DNA of 64,000 bases, from positions 1 to 64,000 of the forward strand of contig NEUS01000004.1 of assembly GCA_002288455.1 (NCBI GenBank). The letters are read 5' to 3'. This stretch comes from Opitutia bacterium Tous-C1TDCM. GTDB lineage: Bacteria; Verrucomicrobiota; Verrucomicrobiia; Opitutales; Opitutaceae. Shown here piece by piece: positions 16,589 to 25,159 of the stretch. A program made the translations under genes and the position numbers. The notes under the pieces are model-generated. The model searched no databases. It had not been told where the DNA came from and was given only the letters and a program-made list of their open reading frames with translations. Numbering within the stretch: the stretch's first letter is position 1; the number at the start of each line of letters is the position of its first letter.

Positions 16589-17881
16589 ATGCCGTCACCC
16601 CGCATTTCCCGCCGTCAGGCTTTGGCCGCGCTCGGTGCGCTGTCGCTGCCGCTGGAGCGGTGGGTGGCGCAGGCGTCGCCGCTACCCGCCGCACCCATGT
16701 CCAACGCGCCCCTGCCTCCCTCGCTCGCCGGCGTGCCGGCGGACCTGCCCAATTTCCAGCCGCTGCTCGAGTGGATCGCGGCGGAGCATCGGCCGCGGTC
16801 GACGTTTATCGATCCGCAATGGCGTTCGCTGGACGCATGGAAGGCGGCGGTCCGGCCGCGGCTGGCGGAGAAGCTGGGCTATGCGCCGGCCGTGGAGCCC
16901 GTGACGGCGGAGGTGCGGGGGAAGGAAGAGCGGGACGGGTTCACGGTCGAGACCGTGTCGATCGGTGCGACGCCGGCCTACCGGATCCCGGCGCGGATTC
17001 TGGTGCCGACCGGGCGGCGGGGACGGCTGCCGGCGGTGCTGGCGCTGCATTGCCACAGCGGGCGGTACACGTGGGGGCACGAGAAGATTGTGTCGGCGCC
17101 GGGCGAAGCGGCGCATCTGACGGAATTCCGGCGGGGCACCTACGGGCGGCCGTGGGCGGAGGAGTTGGCGCGGCGCGGATTTGTGGTGGCGGTGATCGAC
17201 GCGTTTTACTTCGGGGAGCGGCGGCTGCGGGTCGAGGACCTGGCGCCGGAGCGGATTTTTGCGGAAGTCAAAGATGCGGCGGCGGCGGCGCGGAAGGCGG
17301 CGCCGGGCACGCCGGAATGGATGGCGGCGACGAACCGGGTGTGCGGTTTTTATGAGCACCACACGGCCAAGGCGCTGACAGCGGTCGGGACGACGTGGGC
17401 GGGAGTGCACGTCTGGGACGACCGGCGGACGATCGACTATCTGGGCACGCGGGCCGACGTCGATCCGGCGCGGATCGGTTGCGCGGGATTGTCGGGCGGC
17501 GGATTCCGCGCGGCGTTGACGATCGCGGCGGATCCGCGGGTGAAGGCGGCGTGCGTGACGGGGTGGATGACGGAATTTGCGGCGCAGCTGAAACACCACC
17601 TGCGGCACACGTGGATGATCTACGTGCCGGGGCTATACCGGGAATTGGACCTGCCGGATGCGGCGGCGTTGCATGCGCCGGGGGCGTTGCTGGTGCAGCA
17701 ATGCCGGCGCGACACGTTGTTTCCGAAGGAGGGGATGGAAGGCGCGGTCGCGAAGCTGGAAAAAATCTACGCGAAGGCGGGAATTCCGGAGCGGTTCAAG
17801 GGTTCGTTCCACGACATCCCGCACAGTTTTCCGCCGGCGTTGCAGGACGAAGCGTTTGCTTGGTTGGAACGTTGGCTTTGA
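16589..17881 (+). CDS. Tat-exported alpha/beta hydrolase (acetylxylan-esterase / dienelactone-hydrolase-like)
   Basis: A 430-aa secreted serine hydrolase. The N-terminus MPSPRISRRQALAALGALSLP has a twin-arginine motif and a short hydrophobic core, so it is exported folded. The nucleophile elbow is GLSGGGFRA, the acid is likely the Asp in QQCRRDTLFP, and the His is in DIPHSF near the C-terminus. ALHCHSGRYTWGHEK forms the oxyanion region. It is likely to remove acyl groups from carbohydrates or cleave another ester; the family is broad. The ATG at 16589 was preferred to the GTG at 16574. It is divergent from the TonB receptor. Confidence 0.8.
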   Translation: MPSPRISRRQALAALGALSLPLERWVAQASPLPAAPMSNAPLPPSLAGVPADLPNFQPLLEWIAAEHRPRSTFIDPQWRSLDAWKAAVRPRLAEKLGYAPAVEPVTAEVRGKEERDGFTVETVSIGATPAYRIPARILVPTGRRGRLPAVLALHCHSGRYTWGHEKIVSAPGEAAHLTEFRRGTYGRPWAEELARRGFVVAVIDAFYFGERRLRVEDLAPERIFAEVKDAAAAARKAAPGTPEWMAATNRVCGFYEHHTAKALTAVGTTWAGVHVWDDRRTIDYLGTRADVDPARIGCAGLSGGGFRAALTIAADPRVKAACVTGWMTEFAAQLKHHLRHTWMIYVPGLYRELDLPDAAALHAPGALLVQQCRRDTLFPKEGMEGAVAKLEKIYAKAGIPERFKGSFHDIPHSFPPALQDEAFAWLERWL

Positions 17882-17917
17882 GGGATTCGGAGCGGAAGGG
17901 GCGCCCGGGACGGAGAC

Positions 17918-17947
17918 AAAAAACGGCGCGCCCTGGCGGGCGCGCCG
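17918..17947 (-). terminator. intrinsic terminator of the chemoreceptor gene
   Basis: On the minus strand, the 10-bp arms CGGCGCGCCC / GGGCGCGCCG with a 4-base loop are followed by a T-run (17923-17918). It may also serve the convergent esterase gene in part. Confidence 0.82.
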
Positions 17948-17974
17948 GTGAACGGTTGTCCGTTATCGATTTGG

Positions 17975-19975
17975 TCAACCGGAGAAGTGCTCGTCGTGGC
18001 TGTCGACGTGCGGGGCCTTGTCGCCGTTGAAGCTGAGGGTTTGGTGACGGACGGGAGCCGCGGCGGGGGCGGCGGATTTCCGCGCCATGGCGACGGGCGC
18101 CCGGGACGAGGGCGGGGCGTGGCGGGCGGCGGGTTTGTAGGCGGCGACGCCGTCGTTGGCCGAAGCCTGGGCATCGCGGGTGATGAGGCGGCGGAGATCG
18201 GCGACGGAGCCCTGCATCGAGACGGCCTGGGCGTTGAGTTCCTCGGCGGCGGCGGCGCTTTCCTCGGCGGTGCTGGCGTTGGATTGCGTGACTTTGTCCA
18301 TCTGGGAGACGGCGGTATTGAGTTGGCCGATACCTTGGTTCTGCTCGTTGGAGGCGGTGGCGATCTCGACGACGAGTTCGTCCATGCGGCGGGCCTTGGT
18401 GACGATGTCGGCGAGGGCTTCGGCGACTTTGGCGGAGATGACGACGCCGTGTTCGCTCTTGGAGATGGCGTCCTCGATCTTGCCGGCGGTTTCCTTGGCG
18501 GATTGGGCGGAGCGTTGGGCGAGGTTGCGGACTTCCTCGGCGACGACGGCGAAGCCCATGCCGGCCTCGCCGGCGCGGGCGGCCTCGACGGCGGCGTTGA
18601 GGGCGAGGATGTTGGTCTGGAACGCGATCTCGTCGATCGTCTTGATGATTTTGGCGATGTCGTCGGAGGACGCCTTGATGGCGGCCATGGCGTCGCGCAT
18701 CTGTTCCATGTGCGTGGCGCCGGAATCGGCGGCGGCGCGGGTCTGGTTGGAGAGGTCCTTGGCCTGGTTGGCGCTGTCGGCGTTGCGGCGGGTCATCGAG
18801 GACATTTCCTCGAGGGAAGCGCTGGTTTCCTCGAGGCTGGAGGCCTGTTCGGTGGAACCTTCGGCGAGGGATTGGCTGGCGGCGGCGACCTGACCGGCGG
18901 CGGCGGTGACCTGGACGGCGCTCTCGTTCATGCTGTTGGCGACGGCCTTCAGGACCTTGGTGATGGTGAAAATGATGAACCAGGAAACGGCGATGCCGAG
19001 GGCGAGGGCGACGGCGACGCCGATGGAAATGAGGACGATGGTGGCGCCGAGCTCGGTGTTGGAGTGGTCGGCGGACTCGACGGTCCGCTTCATGCCGGTG
19101 GCCTGGATCTCCTCGGTGATGTTGGAGACTTTTTCGGCGGCGGCGAAGCGGGCTTTGCCGAGTTCGTCGAGGTCCTTGAGGTCGCCGGAGAGGTCGATGA
19201 GAATGGCCTTGTAGGCGGTGGCGGCCTGGAGGGCCTCGTTGGTTTCGGTGAGGTCGGTCTTGTCCTTGAGGGTGCCGATGAGGGTCGCGAACCGTTCTTC
19301 CATGACGGGGAAGACCTGGATCGCGGTGCCGAAGAGGGCGGTGTCGCGCAGGGCCTGGGCCTTGAAGGCGGTGACGCGGACGTTGTTGCCGTGGCCGCGG
19401 ATTTCCTGGGCGAGGGTCAGTTTGGCGAGGCGGTCGCTGAGGGCGGCGGGCGGGGCATCGGCGGCGATTTCCTCGGTGAGGCGTTTGCGCTGGGCGGTGT
19501 TCACGAGGTCGATGCTCTCGATGAAGACACCGGCGGCTTGGTCGAGCTTGGTGCGGTTATCGTCGACCTCGTTGTTGCGCTTTTCGGTGAGGTTGAAGGC
19601 GTCCTCATAGGCCTTGAGGCTGACCCGGAGCTGTTCGACCTGGGACTTGAGGAGGACTAGGGTCGGGAAGTCGCGGGCGAGTTTTTCGGCTTTCTCGAGG
19701 TCGAGTTTGAGTTTGCCGAAGGCGGCCTTGGCTTTGGCCAAAGCTTCCTTGTTGCCGGTGTAGCCGTAGGTGCGGGCCTGGATCTGCAGGTCGGAGAGAT
19801 TGACCTGCATGGAAGCCGCAACGGCGACTTCGGGGACGTACTCGGTGGCGAGGGTCCGGGCGGACTTTCGGACCGAGAGCATGTCCGAGATCGCGATGCC
19901 GCCGAGGATCGCGGTGATGAGGAGCAGCGCGGCGAAGCCCAAGGCAATCTTGGCTCCGATGGTCATTGATTTCAT
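17975..19975 (-). CDS. methyl-accepting chemotaxis protein lacking a HAMP domain
   Basis: A 666-aa transmembrane chemoreceptor. TM1 is near residues 8-28 ([22 protein letters not shown]); a long helical periplasmic sensor follows; TM2 lies about 309-340 ([21 protein letters not shown]). After TM2 only about ten residues precede the signalling helices, so a canonical HAMP domain is missing. The CheA/CheW tip is [25 protein letters not shown], with [11 protein letters not shown] and [12 protein letters not shown] methylation helices. There is no C-terminal CheR pentapeptide; the tail is a Pro/Ala linker. The start MKSMTIGAK (19975) gives a normal MCP N-terminus; the track's longer start does not. 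No chemotaxis genes are adjacent. Confidence 0.92.
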   Translation of the reverse strand: MKSMTIGAKIALGFAALLLITAILGGIAISDMLSVRKSARTLATEYVPEVAVAASMQVNLSDLQIQARTYGYTGNKEALAKAKAAFGKLKLDLEKAEKLARDFPTLVLLKSQVEQLRVSLKAYEDAFNLTEKRNNEVDDNRTKLDQAAGVFIESIDLVNTAQRKRLTEEIAADAPPAALSDRLAKLTLAQEIRGHGNNVRVTAFKAQALRDTALFGTAIQVFPVMEERFATLIGTLKDKTDLTETNEALQAATAYKAILIDLSGDLKDLDELGKARFAAAEKVSNITEEIQATGMKRTVESADHSNTELGATIVLISIGVAVALALGIAVSWFIIFTITKVLKAVANSMNESAVQVTAAAGQVAAASQSLAEGSTEQASSLEETSASLEEMSSMTRRNADSANQAKDLSNQTRAAADSGATHMEQMRDAMAAIKASSDDIAKIIKTIDEIAFQTNILALNAAVEAARAGEAGMGFAVVAEEVRNLAQRSAQSAKETAGKIEDAISKSEHGVVISAKVAEALADIVTKARRMDELVVEIATASNEQNQGIGQLNTAVSQMDKVTQSNASTAEESAAAAEELNAQAVSMQGSVADLRRLITRDAQASANDGVAAYKPAARHAPPSSRAPVAMARKSAAPAAAPVRHQTLSFNGDKAPHVDSHDEHFSG

Positions 19976-20281
19976 GAGGGGGTCGATCAGGGAGGTGGAC
20001 CGCGGGGGCAATTCCCCGGAGCCGAGCGCGAGTTCCACCTCTTTCGGTCCGATTGGAGCGAGAAAGGTCGAACTGACTCGCGGTATGTATCGGATCACAG
20101 GAACAACGACTTGATGAATACCTAGGCCGTGGGCCGCCGGCATAAGGTGCGGCGCGCGGTTTCTCGCTCGTGGCTTCTGCGTACTAGGGAAAAACGAAAC
20201 CGGCCGGGCGGGTATCCGCCTGCGGCCGGTGGGCAAAAAAACCAGGCCCGGACGGGCTTGGCCGGAGGGGATGATCGGGCG
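19976..20281. other. promoter region of the chemoreceptor gene and end of the dehydrogenase gene
   Basis: This 306-base gap holds the minus-strand terminator of the Ldh-family gene (listed separately) and the chemoreceptor's 5' region. No Shine-Dalgarno precedes the chemoreceptor ATG; the leader is pyrimidine-rich. I cannot assign a sigma-28 or sigma-54 promoter with confidence. Confidence 0.4.
20190..20230 (-). terminator. intrinsic terminator of the Ldh-family dehydrogenase
   Basis: The arms ACCGGCCG..GGCGG and CCGCC..CGGCCGGT fold around a short loop. On the minus strand it is followed by T-rich TTTCGTTTTT. Confidence 0.65.
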
Positions 20282-21376
20282 TTATTCGGCGATCTTGAAT
20301 TCCGCCAGCGACCACTTCGGCTTGCGGGCCTCGGCGGCGAGTTCGTTGAAGGCGCCGATTTCGGCTTCGGAGAACAGCAGGCCGCCGTTCTTGGCGGAGC
20401 GGGCGGCCCAGGTGGCCTCGAGTTGGCCGGGGAGCATGCAGGCTTCGTTGCCGTGGCCGAGGATGTCGGCGAGGACGGCCTTGACGTTTTCGGATTGGTT
20501 GCGGCCCTTGGCGAAGGCGCCGGCGTTCATGGCTTCCGGTTTCCAGACCTGGAAGAAGAACGTGCAGGTGCCCTTGTCGTCGCCGACCTTGTCCCAGCGG
20601 TTGCGGATCGTGGGGAGCGAGCCGCCGATGAAGGCGCCGACGATCTCGTTCATGAGCGCGAGGCCGTAGCCCTTGTGCGCGCCGAAGGGGATGAGGTACT
20701 TGGCCTGGGTCGGGTCGGTGGTCGGGTTGCCGTCGGCGTCGACCGCGGCGTTGGGCGGGAGCTGCTTGCCTTCGCGGGCGAGCTGCTGGACGCGGCCCAT
20801 GGCGACAACGGACGTGGCCCAGTCGATGACGATGGGGTAGCCGATGGCGTCCTGGGTCGGGAAGCCCCACGAGTGCGGGTTGGTGCCGAGGGTGGGGAAC
20901 TTGCCGCCGAAGGGGACGACCTCGGCGAGGGCCGCGGTGCAGTTGGTGTAGGCGATATAGCCGCGCTTGGCGGCCTCCATCACATAGCCGCCGCCCCAGA
21001 GGTAGTGGAAGGCGTTGTCGACGGAAACCATGCCGACGCCGTATTTGTCGGCGAGCTTGATGGCCTGCTCGATGGCGGCGTAGCCGGTGGCCTGGCCGAG
21101 TTTGCGGTTGGCGTTCCAGATGGCGGAAGCGCGGTAGGGACTCTTGACCTTCTCGAGTTTGGCTTTCGGCACGCAGCCGCCGGCGGCGGAGCCGAAGAGA
21201 TGGTCGAGGTGGAGGGCCTTGAGGGCGTTGTGGGTGCGGATGCCGTGGCGCGTGGCCTCGGCGCAGAAGCGGGCGCCGGCGGCGGCTTCCTGGCCGGAGT
21301 AACCGCGTTTCTTGTACGCGGCTGCGACGAGGGCGTTGTGCTGGGCTTCGGGGACGACGTAGAAGGTTTCGGACAT
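20282..21376 (-). CDS. malate/L-lactate (LDH2/ureidoglycolate) dehydrogenase family oxidoreductase
   Basis: A 364-aa NAD(P)-dependent oxidoreductase of the Ldh_2 (PF02615) family, which reduces 2-oxo acids or oxidises 2-hydroxy acids with a non-Rossmann fold. Landmarks are ATRHGIRTHNALKAL near residue 42 with the catalytic His region, VSVDNAFHYLWGGGYV, FGGKFPTLGTNPHSWGFPT and PFGAHKGYGLALMNEIVGAFIGG. The substrate is not evident; malate, L-lactate, ureidoglycolate and sugar-derived 2-oxo acids are all known for relatives. The next gene downstream is a D-2-hydroxyacid dehydrogenase on the same strand, separated by inverted heptamer arrays, so both may handle hydroxy-acids. Confidence 0.88.
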   Translation of the reverse strand: MSETFYVVPEAQHNALVAAAYKKRGYSGQEAAAGARFCAEATRHGIRTHNALKALHLDHLFGSAAGGCVPKAKLEKVKSPYRASAIWNANRKLGQATGYAAIEQAIKLADKYGVGMVSVDNAFHYLWGGGYVMEAAKRGYIAYTNCTAALAEVVPFGGKFPTLGTNPHSWGFPTQDAIGYPIVIDWATSVVAMGRVQQLAREGKQLPPNAAVDADGNPTTDPTQAKYLIPFGAHKGYGLALMNEIVGAFIGGSLPTIRNRWDKVGDDKGTCTFFFQVWKPEAMNAGAFAKGRNQSENVKAVLADILGHGNEACMLPGQLEATWAARSAKNGGLLFSEAEIGAFNELAAEARKPKWSLAEFKIAE

Positions 21377-21390
21377 GGGAGGAAGGAGCG

Positions 21391-21439
21391 GTAAGCCGTA
21401 AGCGGTAAGCGGTAAGCTATAAGCTTTAAGCTACAATAG
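21391..21439 (+). repeat. GTAAGCN heptamer array
   Basis: Seven consecutive seven-base units: GTAAGCC GTAAGCG GTAAGCG GTAAGCT ATAAGCT TTAAGCT ACAATAG. It sits upstream of the Ldh-family gene and is inverted relative to the array at 21510. Confidence 0.85.
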
Positions 21440-21509
21440 CTGGGAGTGATTGAACGGAACTTGGGCCGATTGGGATGAAAGTCGGGCGAGGGCGCAGGAC
21501 GGTGCTTTC

Positions 21510-21537
21510 GGCTGATAGCTTAGAGCTTACCGCTTAC
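21510..21537 (-). repeat. inverted partner of the GTAAGCN heptamer array
   Basis: Read on the minus strand it is GTAAGCG GTAAGCT CTAAGCT ATCAGCC. It can pair with the array at 21391, giving a large hairpin with a loop of about 70 bases. It lies just beyond the D-2-hydroxyacid dehydrogenase stop. Confidence 0.8.
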
Positions 21538-21550
21538 AGTCCCTCAAGCA

Positions 21551-22531
21551 TCAGACCACCTTCTTCACCGGCACTTCGGGATTGATCTGGGCGAGGGGCT
21601 TTTCGCCGTGCATCGCGAGGATGAGGTTCTTCACCGCGGCGGTGGCCTGGCGCTGCACGCTCTCGAAGGTGCGGGAGCCGACGTGCGGCGTGACCACGAC
21701 GTTGGGCAACTTGAGCAGCGGGTGGTCGGCCTTCGGCGGTTCCTCGTCGAGGACGTCGGTGCCGTAGCCGCCGACTTGGCCGGACTTCAGGGCTTCGACC
21801 ATATCGGCGGTGTGGACGATCTCGCCGCGGGCGCAATTGAGGATGAGCACGCCCTTTTTCATTTTCGGGAAGGACTTCGCGCTGATCATGTCGCGCGTCT
21901 CGGGCGTGAGATTCGTGTGGAGGGAAATGTAATCCGCGGCGGCGTAGATCTCGTCGAGGTTGGCGGCGCGTTTGACGCCGTGGGCGGCGGCGAATTTTTC
22001 GTCCCAGTAAACATCGAACGCGATCACATTCATGCCGAAGGCGCGGGCGCGGATGGCGACTTCCTTGCCGATGCGGCCGAGGCCGACGATGCCGATGGTC
22101 TTCTCGAGGAGTTCGTGGCCGGTCTTGCGTTTCCAGCCGCCGGCGCGGGTGGAGTCGGTGTGGAAGAGGAGATTTTTCTCGAGCGCCAGGAGCAGGAGGA
22201 ACGTGTGCTCGGCGACGGTCGTGTGGTTGACGCCGGGGGTGAAGAGCAGGGGCAGGCCGAACTCGGTGCAGGACTTCACGTCGATCTTGTCGACGCCGAT
22301 GCCGTACTTGGAAATGACCTTCAGTTTCGGCAGCGCCTTTTCGAGCACCTGGCGGGTGATCAGGTCGTCGCCGCAGATGTAGCCGTCGATGTCGCCGACG
22401 AGGGCGAGGGTGTCGGCTTCGTTGAGCGGGCCGCGGGCGCGGATGACTTCCCAGCCGGTGGCGGCGAGGAGTTGGTGGTGTTCGCCCGGGGTGTCTTGGA
22501 ACGACGTGGTCGTGAGGAGGATTTTGGTCAT
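21551..22531 (-). CDS. D-2-hydroxyacid dehydrogenase (phosphoglycerate-dehydrogenase-like)
   Basis: A 326-aa NAD-dependent enzyme of the D-isomer-specific 2-hydroxyacid dehydrogenase family. The Rossmann motif is TIGIVGLGRIGKEVAIRA. The catalytic Arg is in LNCARGEIVHT, the Glu in DVLDEEPP and the His in VVVTPHVGSRT. YGIGVDKIDVKS and NHTTVAEHTFLLLLAL are typical of the phosphoglycerate dehydrogenase-like subgroup without ACT domain. The true substrate could be a 2-hydroxy acid other than 3-phosphoglycerate. The track's 562-aa ORF is an over-extension; MTKILLTTTSF at 22531 is the family start, though its leader is pyrimidine-rich without Shine-Dalgarno. Confidence 0.9.
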   Translation of the reverse strand: MTKILLTTTSFQDTPGEHHQLLAATGWEVIRARGPLNEADTLALVGDIDGYICGDDLITRQVLEKALPKLKVISKYGIGVDKIDVKSCTEFGLPLLFTPGVNHTTVAEHTFLLLLALEKNLLFHTDSTRAGGWKRKTGHELLEKTIGIVGLGRIGKEVAIRARAFGMNVIAFDVYWDEKFAAAHGVKRAANLDEIYAAADYISLHTNLTPETRDMISAKSFPKMKKGVLILNCARGEIVHTADMVEALKSGQVGGYGTDVLDEEPPKADHPLLKLPNVVVTPHVGSRTFESVQRQATAAVKNLILAMHGEKPLAQINPEVPVKKVV

Positions 22532-22658
22532 GACAAAGGGAAGGGAGTTTTCGCACACGCGTCCGCGGGAGGGAAGCGAAACTTTGGTCATGAGGTTAGG
22601 CGAACGGCCGGACGGGTTCGCCCTTGCGGGGCGCGGGCGGAGGCCGTGGTTTGGGCGG

Positions 22659-23585
22659 ATGACGCCGCGCCCGAAACTTCCCTGTTTGCTCCGGAGTCTC
22701 GTCCTGGGGGTGGCCTTGGTCGCGGCGCAGGAGCGTTTGCCGGCGGAGGTTAAAGTCGGGGCGTGGCAGCCGTTGTTCCAAGGCATCGAATTCGCCGCCG
22801 GGTCGGCCGACGAAGCGGAGCCGCGGCGGCAGGAAGTGCGCGTGCTCCGCGTCGATCTGCGGGCGGACGGCATCGAGCTGTTTTCCACGCCGGCCAACGG
22901 CGACGCGCCGAAGGAAACGACGAGCGAAACGGCGACGGAATTTCTGGAGCGGCACCGCCTGCAGGCGGCGATCAACGCCAATTTCTTCAGCCCCTGTTGC
23001 AGCCCCGGCGACAAGGACCTCGGCGGGTTGGCGGTGTCGCGCGGCGAAATTGTTTCCCCGGCGGCCAAGTCCGGTCTCGGGGCCAAGGTCCTCGTCGTCA
23101 CGCGCGATTTGCGGGCGAGCATCCGGGAAACGGGACCGGATTTCCGGCCCGACGGCGTGTGGACCGCGGTGGCGGGATCGGACATCGTGCTCAAGGCCGG
23201 CCGGCCGGTGCCGTACGAGCCGACGGCGTTCCGGACCACGCCGCATCCGCGTTCGGCGGCGGGGATTTCCGCCGACGGCCGCTACCTGCTGTTGCTGACG
23301 ATCGACGGCCGCCAAGCGGGCTACAGCGAGGGTGCGACGCTCGAGGAACTGGCGATGTGGCTGCGGCGTTTCGGCGCGCAGGAAGGACTCAATCTCGACG
23401 GCGGCGGCTCGACGGCGTTGGTCAAAGCGGCGGGCGGGCGGGCGGTGCTGTTGAACCGGCCGAGCGGTTCCTCGCTCGGAGCCTTGGCGGTTCCGGGGAC
23501 GGAGCGCGCGCAGCGGTCCAACGGCAACCACTTCGGCGTGTACGCGCGGCCGCTGGCGGAGGGCCTGCGGCCCGTTGAAAGGTGA
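22659..23585 (+). CDS. exported phosphodiester glycosidase family protein (NAGPA domain)
   Basis: A 308-aa secreted protein with the NAGPA/PF09992 domain, related to the mammalian uncovering enzyme and to exopolysaccharide-associated bacterial proteins. The signal peptide is about residues 1-24 (LLRSLVLGVALVAAQE). Domain signatures are AAINANFFSP near residue 105 and EGLNLDGGGSTALV near 245. It probably hydrolyses a sugar-phosphodiester bond in an extracytoplasmic glycan. Its stop codon (TGA at 23583) is embedded in a GTTGARN heptamer array, so the last residues VER are encoded by the repeat. The family usually ends at GVYA, which fits a small repeat-derived tail. Confidence 0.85.
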   Translation: MTPRPKLPCLLRSLVLGVALVAAQERLPAEVKVGAWQPLFQGIEFAAGSADEAEPRRQEVRVLRVDLRADGIELFSTPANGDAPKETTSETATEFLERHRLQAAINANFFSPCCSPGDKDLGGLAVSRGEIVSPAAKSGLGAKVLVVTRDLRASIRETGPDFRPDGVWTAVAGSDIVLKAGRPVPYEPTAFRTTPHPRSAAGISADGRYLLLLTIDGRQAGYSEGATLEELAMWLRRFGAQEGLNLDGGGSTALVKAAGGRAVLLNRPSGSSLGALAVPGTERAQRSNGNHFGVYARPLAEGLRPVER

Positions 23586-23608
23586 AAGTTGAAGGGCGAA
23601 AGATCGGA
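23574..23608 (+). repeat. GTTGARN heptamer array overlapping a stop codon
   Basis: GTTGAAA GGTGAAA GTTGAAG GGCGAAA GATCGGA. The array begins inside the NAGPA gene and supplies its TGA stop, then continues between genes. Confidence 0.75.
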
Positions 23609-23722
23609 GCCGGAGATGGGGCGTCGGAGCGGTCCCGGCAGCGGCGCGTTGAACGCCGGCCGGACCGGGCCACGGTCGGCTTGCACGCGGGGACCAAGGC
23701 CGCCATCTCCGAAAGCTCCGCG

Positions 23723-25159
23723 ATGAAGTCCTTTGCCGCCGCCACCGCCCAGCTCCGCCGCCGCCTCGGCGCGAACGTCGTCCTGACCGACGACACCGCG
23801 CGCACCGCGGCGTCCTACGACAGCGCGAAGCTGCCGTTCCGGCCCGAGGCCGTGGTGCGGGTGACGCAGGAGGCGCAGATCGGCGCGGTGCTGGCGCTGG
23901 CGAATCGGCACGGCGTGCCGGTGACGACGCGCGGGCGGGGCACGACGCTGACGGGAGCCGCGACGCCGGTGCAGGGTGGTTGGGTTTTGGATACGCTGGC
24001 GCTCAACACGATCGCGATCGACGACGAAGCCGGCATGGCGCACGTGCAAGCCGGGGCCAAGGTTGCCGACATCCAGCGGGCGGCCGAGGCGAAGGGCTGG
24101 TTCTATCCGCCCGATCCCTCCTCGAAGGAATACTGCACGATCGGCGGCAACATCGCCTGCAACGCCGGCGGCATGCACGGCGGCAAGTACGGGGTGACGC
24201 GCGACTTCGTGATCGCGTTGCGCGGTTACCTGCCGACGGGCGAGGCCGTGACCTGGGGCACGGCGACGAAGAAGTTTTCCGCCGGCTTCAACCTGCGCGA
24301 TTTGTGGATCGGCAGCGAAGGCATGCTCGGCGTCGTGACCGGCGCGGTGCTGAAACTTATTCCGCAGCCGGCGGCGCGCTGGACCTTGCTGACCTCGTTC
24401 AAGGACGAGACGGCGGCGCTGCGGGCGGCGTTGGCGCTGTTCAAGCTGCGCGTGCAGCCGGCGATCTGCGAATTTCTCGACCGCGAGAGCGTGCTGTGCG
24501 CGGAGCGGGCGACGGGGCGGGCGGTGTTTGCGGGGCAGGCCGGGCGGCCGGTGCTGTTGTTGGAATTTGCCGGCGGGAAAGCGGAAGTGCGGGAAACGAA
24601 GCAGATCGTTTTGGGGTGGGCCGCCGAGCATGCGACCGGGAGCCGGGCCGCGAAGAACCGCGAGGAGGCGGAGCAACTTTGGGCGGTGCGGCGGAAATGT
24701 TCGGGCGCGATGTTCGAGCTCGGCGACGCGAAGCTGAACGAAGACATCGTCGTGCCGATGCGGAACTACGTGAAGTTCGCGCAATTTCTGGCGAAGCTGA
24801 AACGCGATTCGGGGCTGGCGATCCCGACCTTCGGGCATTTGGCCGACGGGAATCTCCACGTGAACATCATGTACCACAAAGCGGTGCCGGCGGAGTGCCG
24901 CACGGCGGAGCGGACGGTGCGCACGCTGATGGAAACCGTGGTGGCGCTCGGGGGCGCGATCTCCGGCGAGCACGGCATCGGGCTGGCGAAGACGCCGTTT
25001 CTGCGCATCCAGCATTCGCCGGCGCAGGTGCGCGCGATGCAGGCGGTGAAGCGGGCGCTCGATCCGAACGGCGTGCTCAATCCCGGCAAGATGTTCGAGC
25101 CGTTCGAAGTGTGGAAACACCCGCGGCTCGAGGTGAAACTGCCGTGGGATCACAAATGA
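23723..25159 (+). CDS. FAD-binding oxidase, GlcD type (glycolate / D-lactate / D-2-hydroxyglutarate oxidase-like)
   Basis: A 478-aa flavoprotein of the FAD-PCMH type. The FAD-binding PP-loop is TTRGRGTTLTGAATPVQGG (about residues 73-91), followed by YPPDPSSKEYCTIGGNIACNAGG. The C-terminal half carries PTFGHLADGNLHVN and SGEHGIGLAKT, the substrate and metal ligand region of GlcD and D-lactate dehydrogenases. It should oxidise a D-2-hydroxy acid and pass electrons to a carrier. No glcE or glcF genes follow; instead its stop overlaps a membrane-protein gene. With two hydroxyacid dehydrogenases nearby, hydroxy-acid turnover is a local theme. Confidence 0.9.
   Translation: MKSFAAATAQLRRRLGANVVLTDDTARTAASYDSAKLPFRPEAVVRVTQEAQIGAVLALANRHGVPVTTRGRGTTLTGAATPVQGGWVLDTLALNTIAIDDEAGMAHVQAGAKVADIQRAAEAKGWFYPPDPSSKEYCTIGGNIACNAGGMHGGKYGVTRDFVIALRGYLPTGEAVTWGTATKKFSAGFNLRDLWIGSEGMLGVVTGAVLKLIPQPAARWTLLTSFKDETAALRAALALFKLRVQPAICEFLDRESVLCAERATGRAVFAGQAGRPVLLLEFAGGKAEVRETKQIVLGWAAEHATGSRAAKNREEAEQLWAVRRKCSGAMFELGDAKLNEDIVVPMRNYVKFAQFLAKLKRDSGLAIPTFGHLADGNLHVNIMYHKAVPAECRTAERTVRTLMETVVALGGAISGEHGIGLAKTPFLRIQHSPAQVRAMQAVKRALDPNGVLNPGKMFEPFEVWKHPRLEVKLPWDHK

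Noticed and set aside
17948-19660. 570-aa Gly/Asp-rich plus-strand ORF opposite the chemoreceptor
   Set aside because: Looks like a repeat protein but is the complement of the Ala-rich signalling helices.
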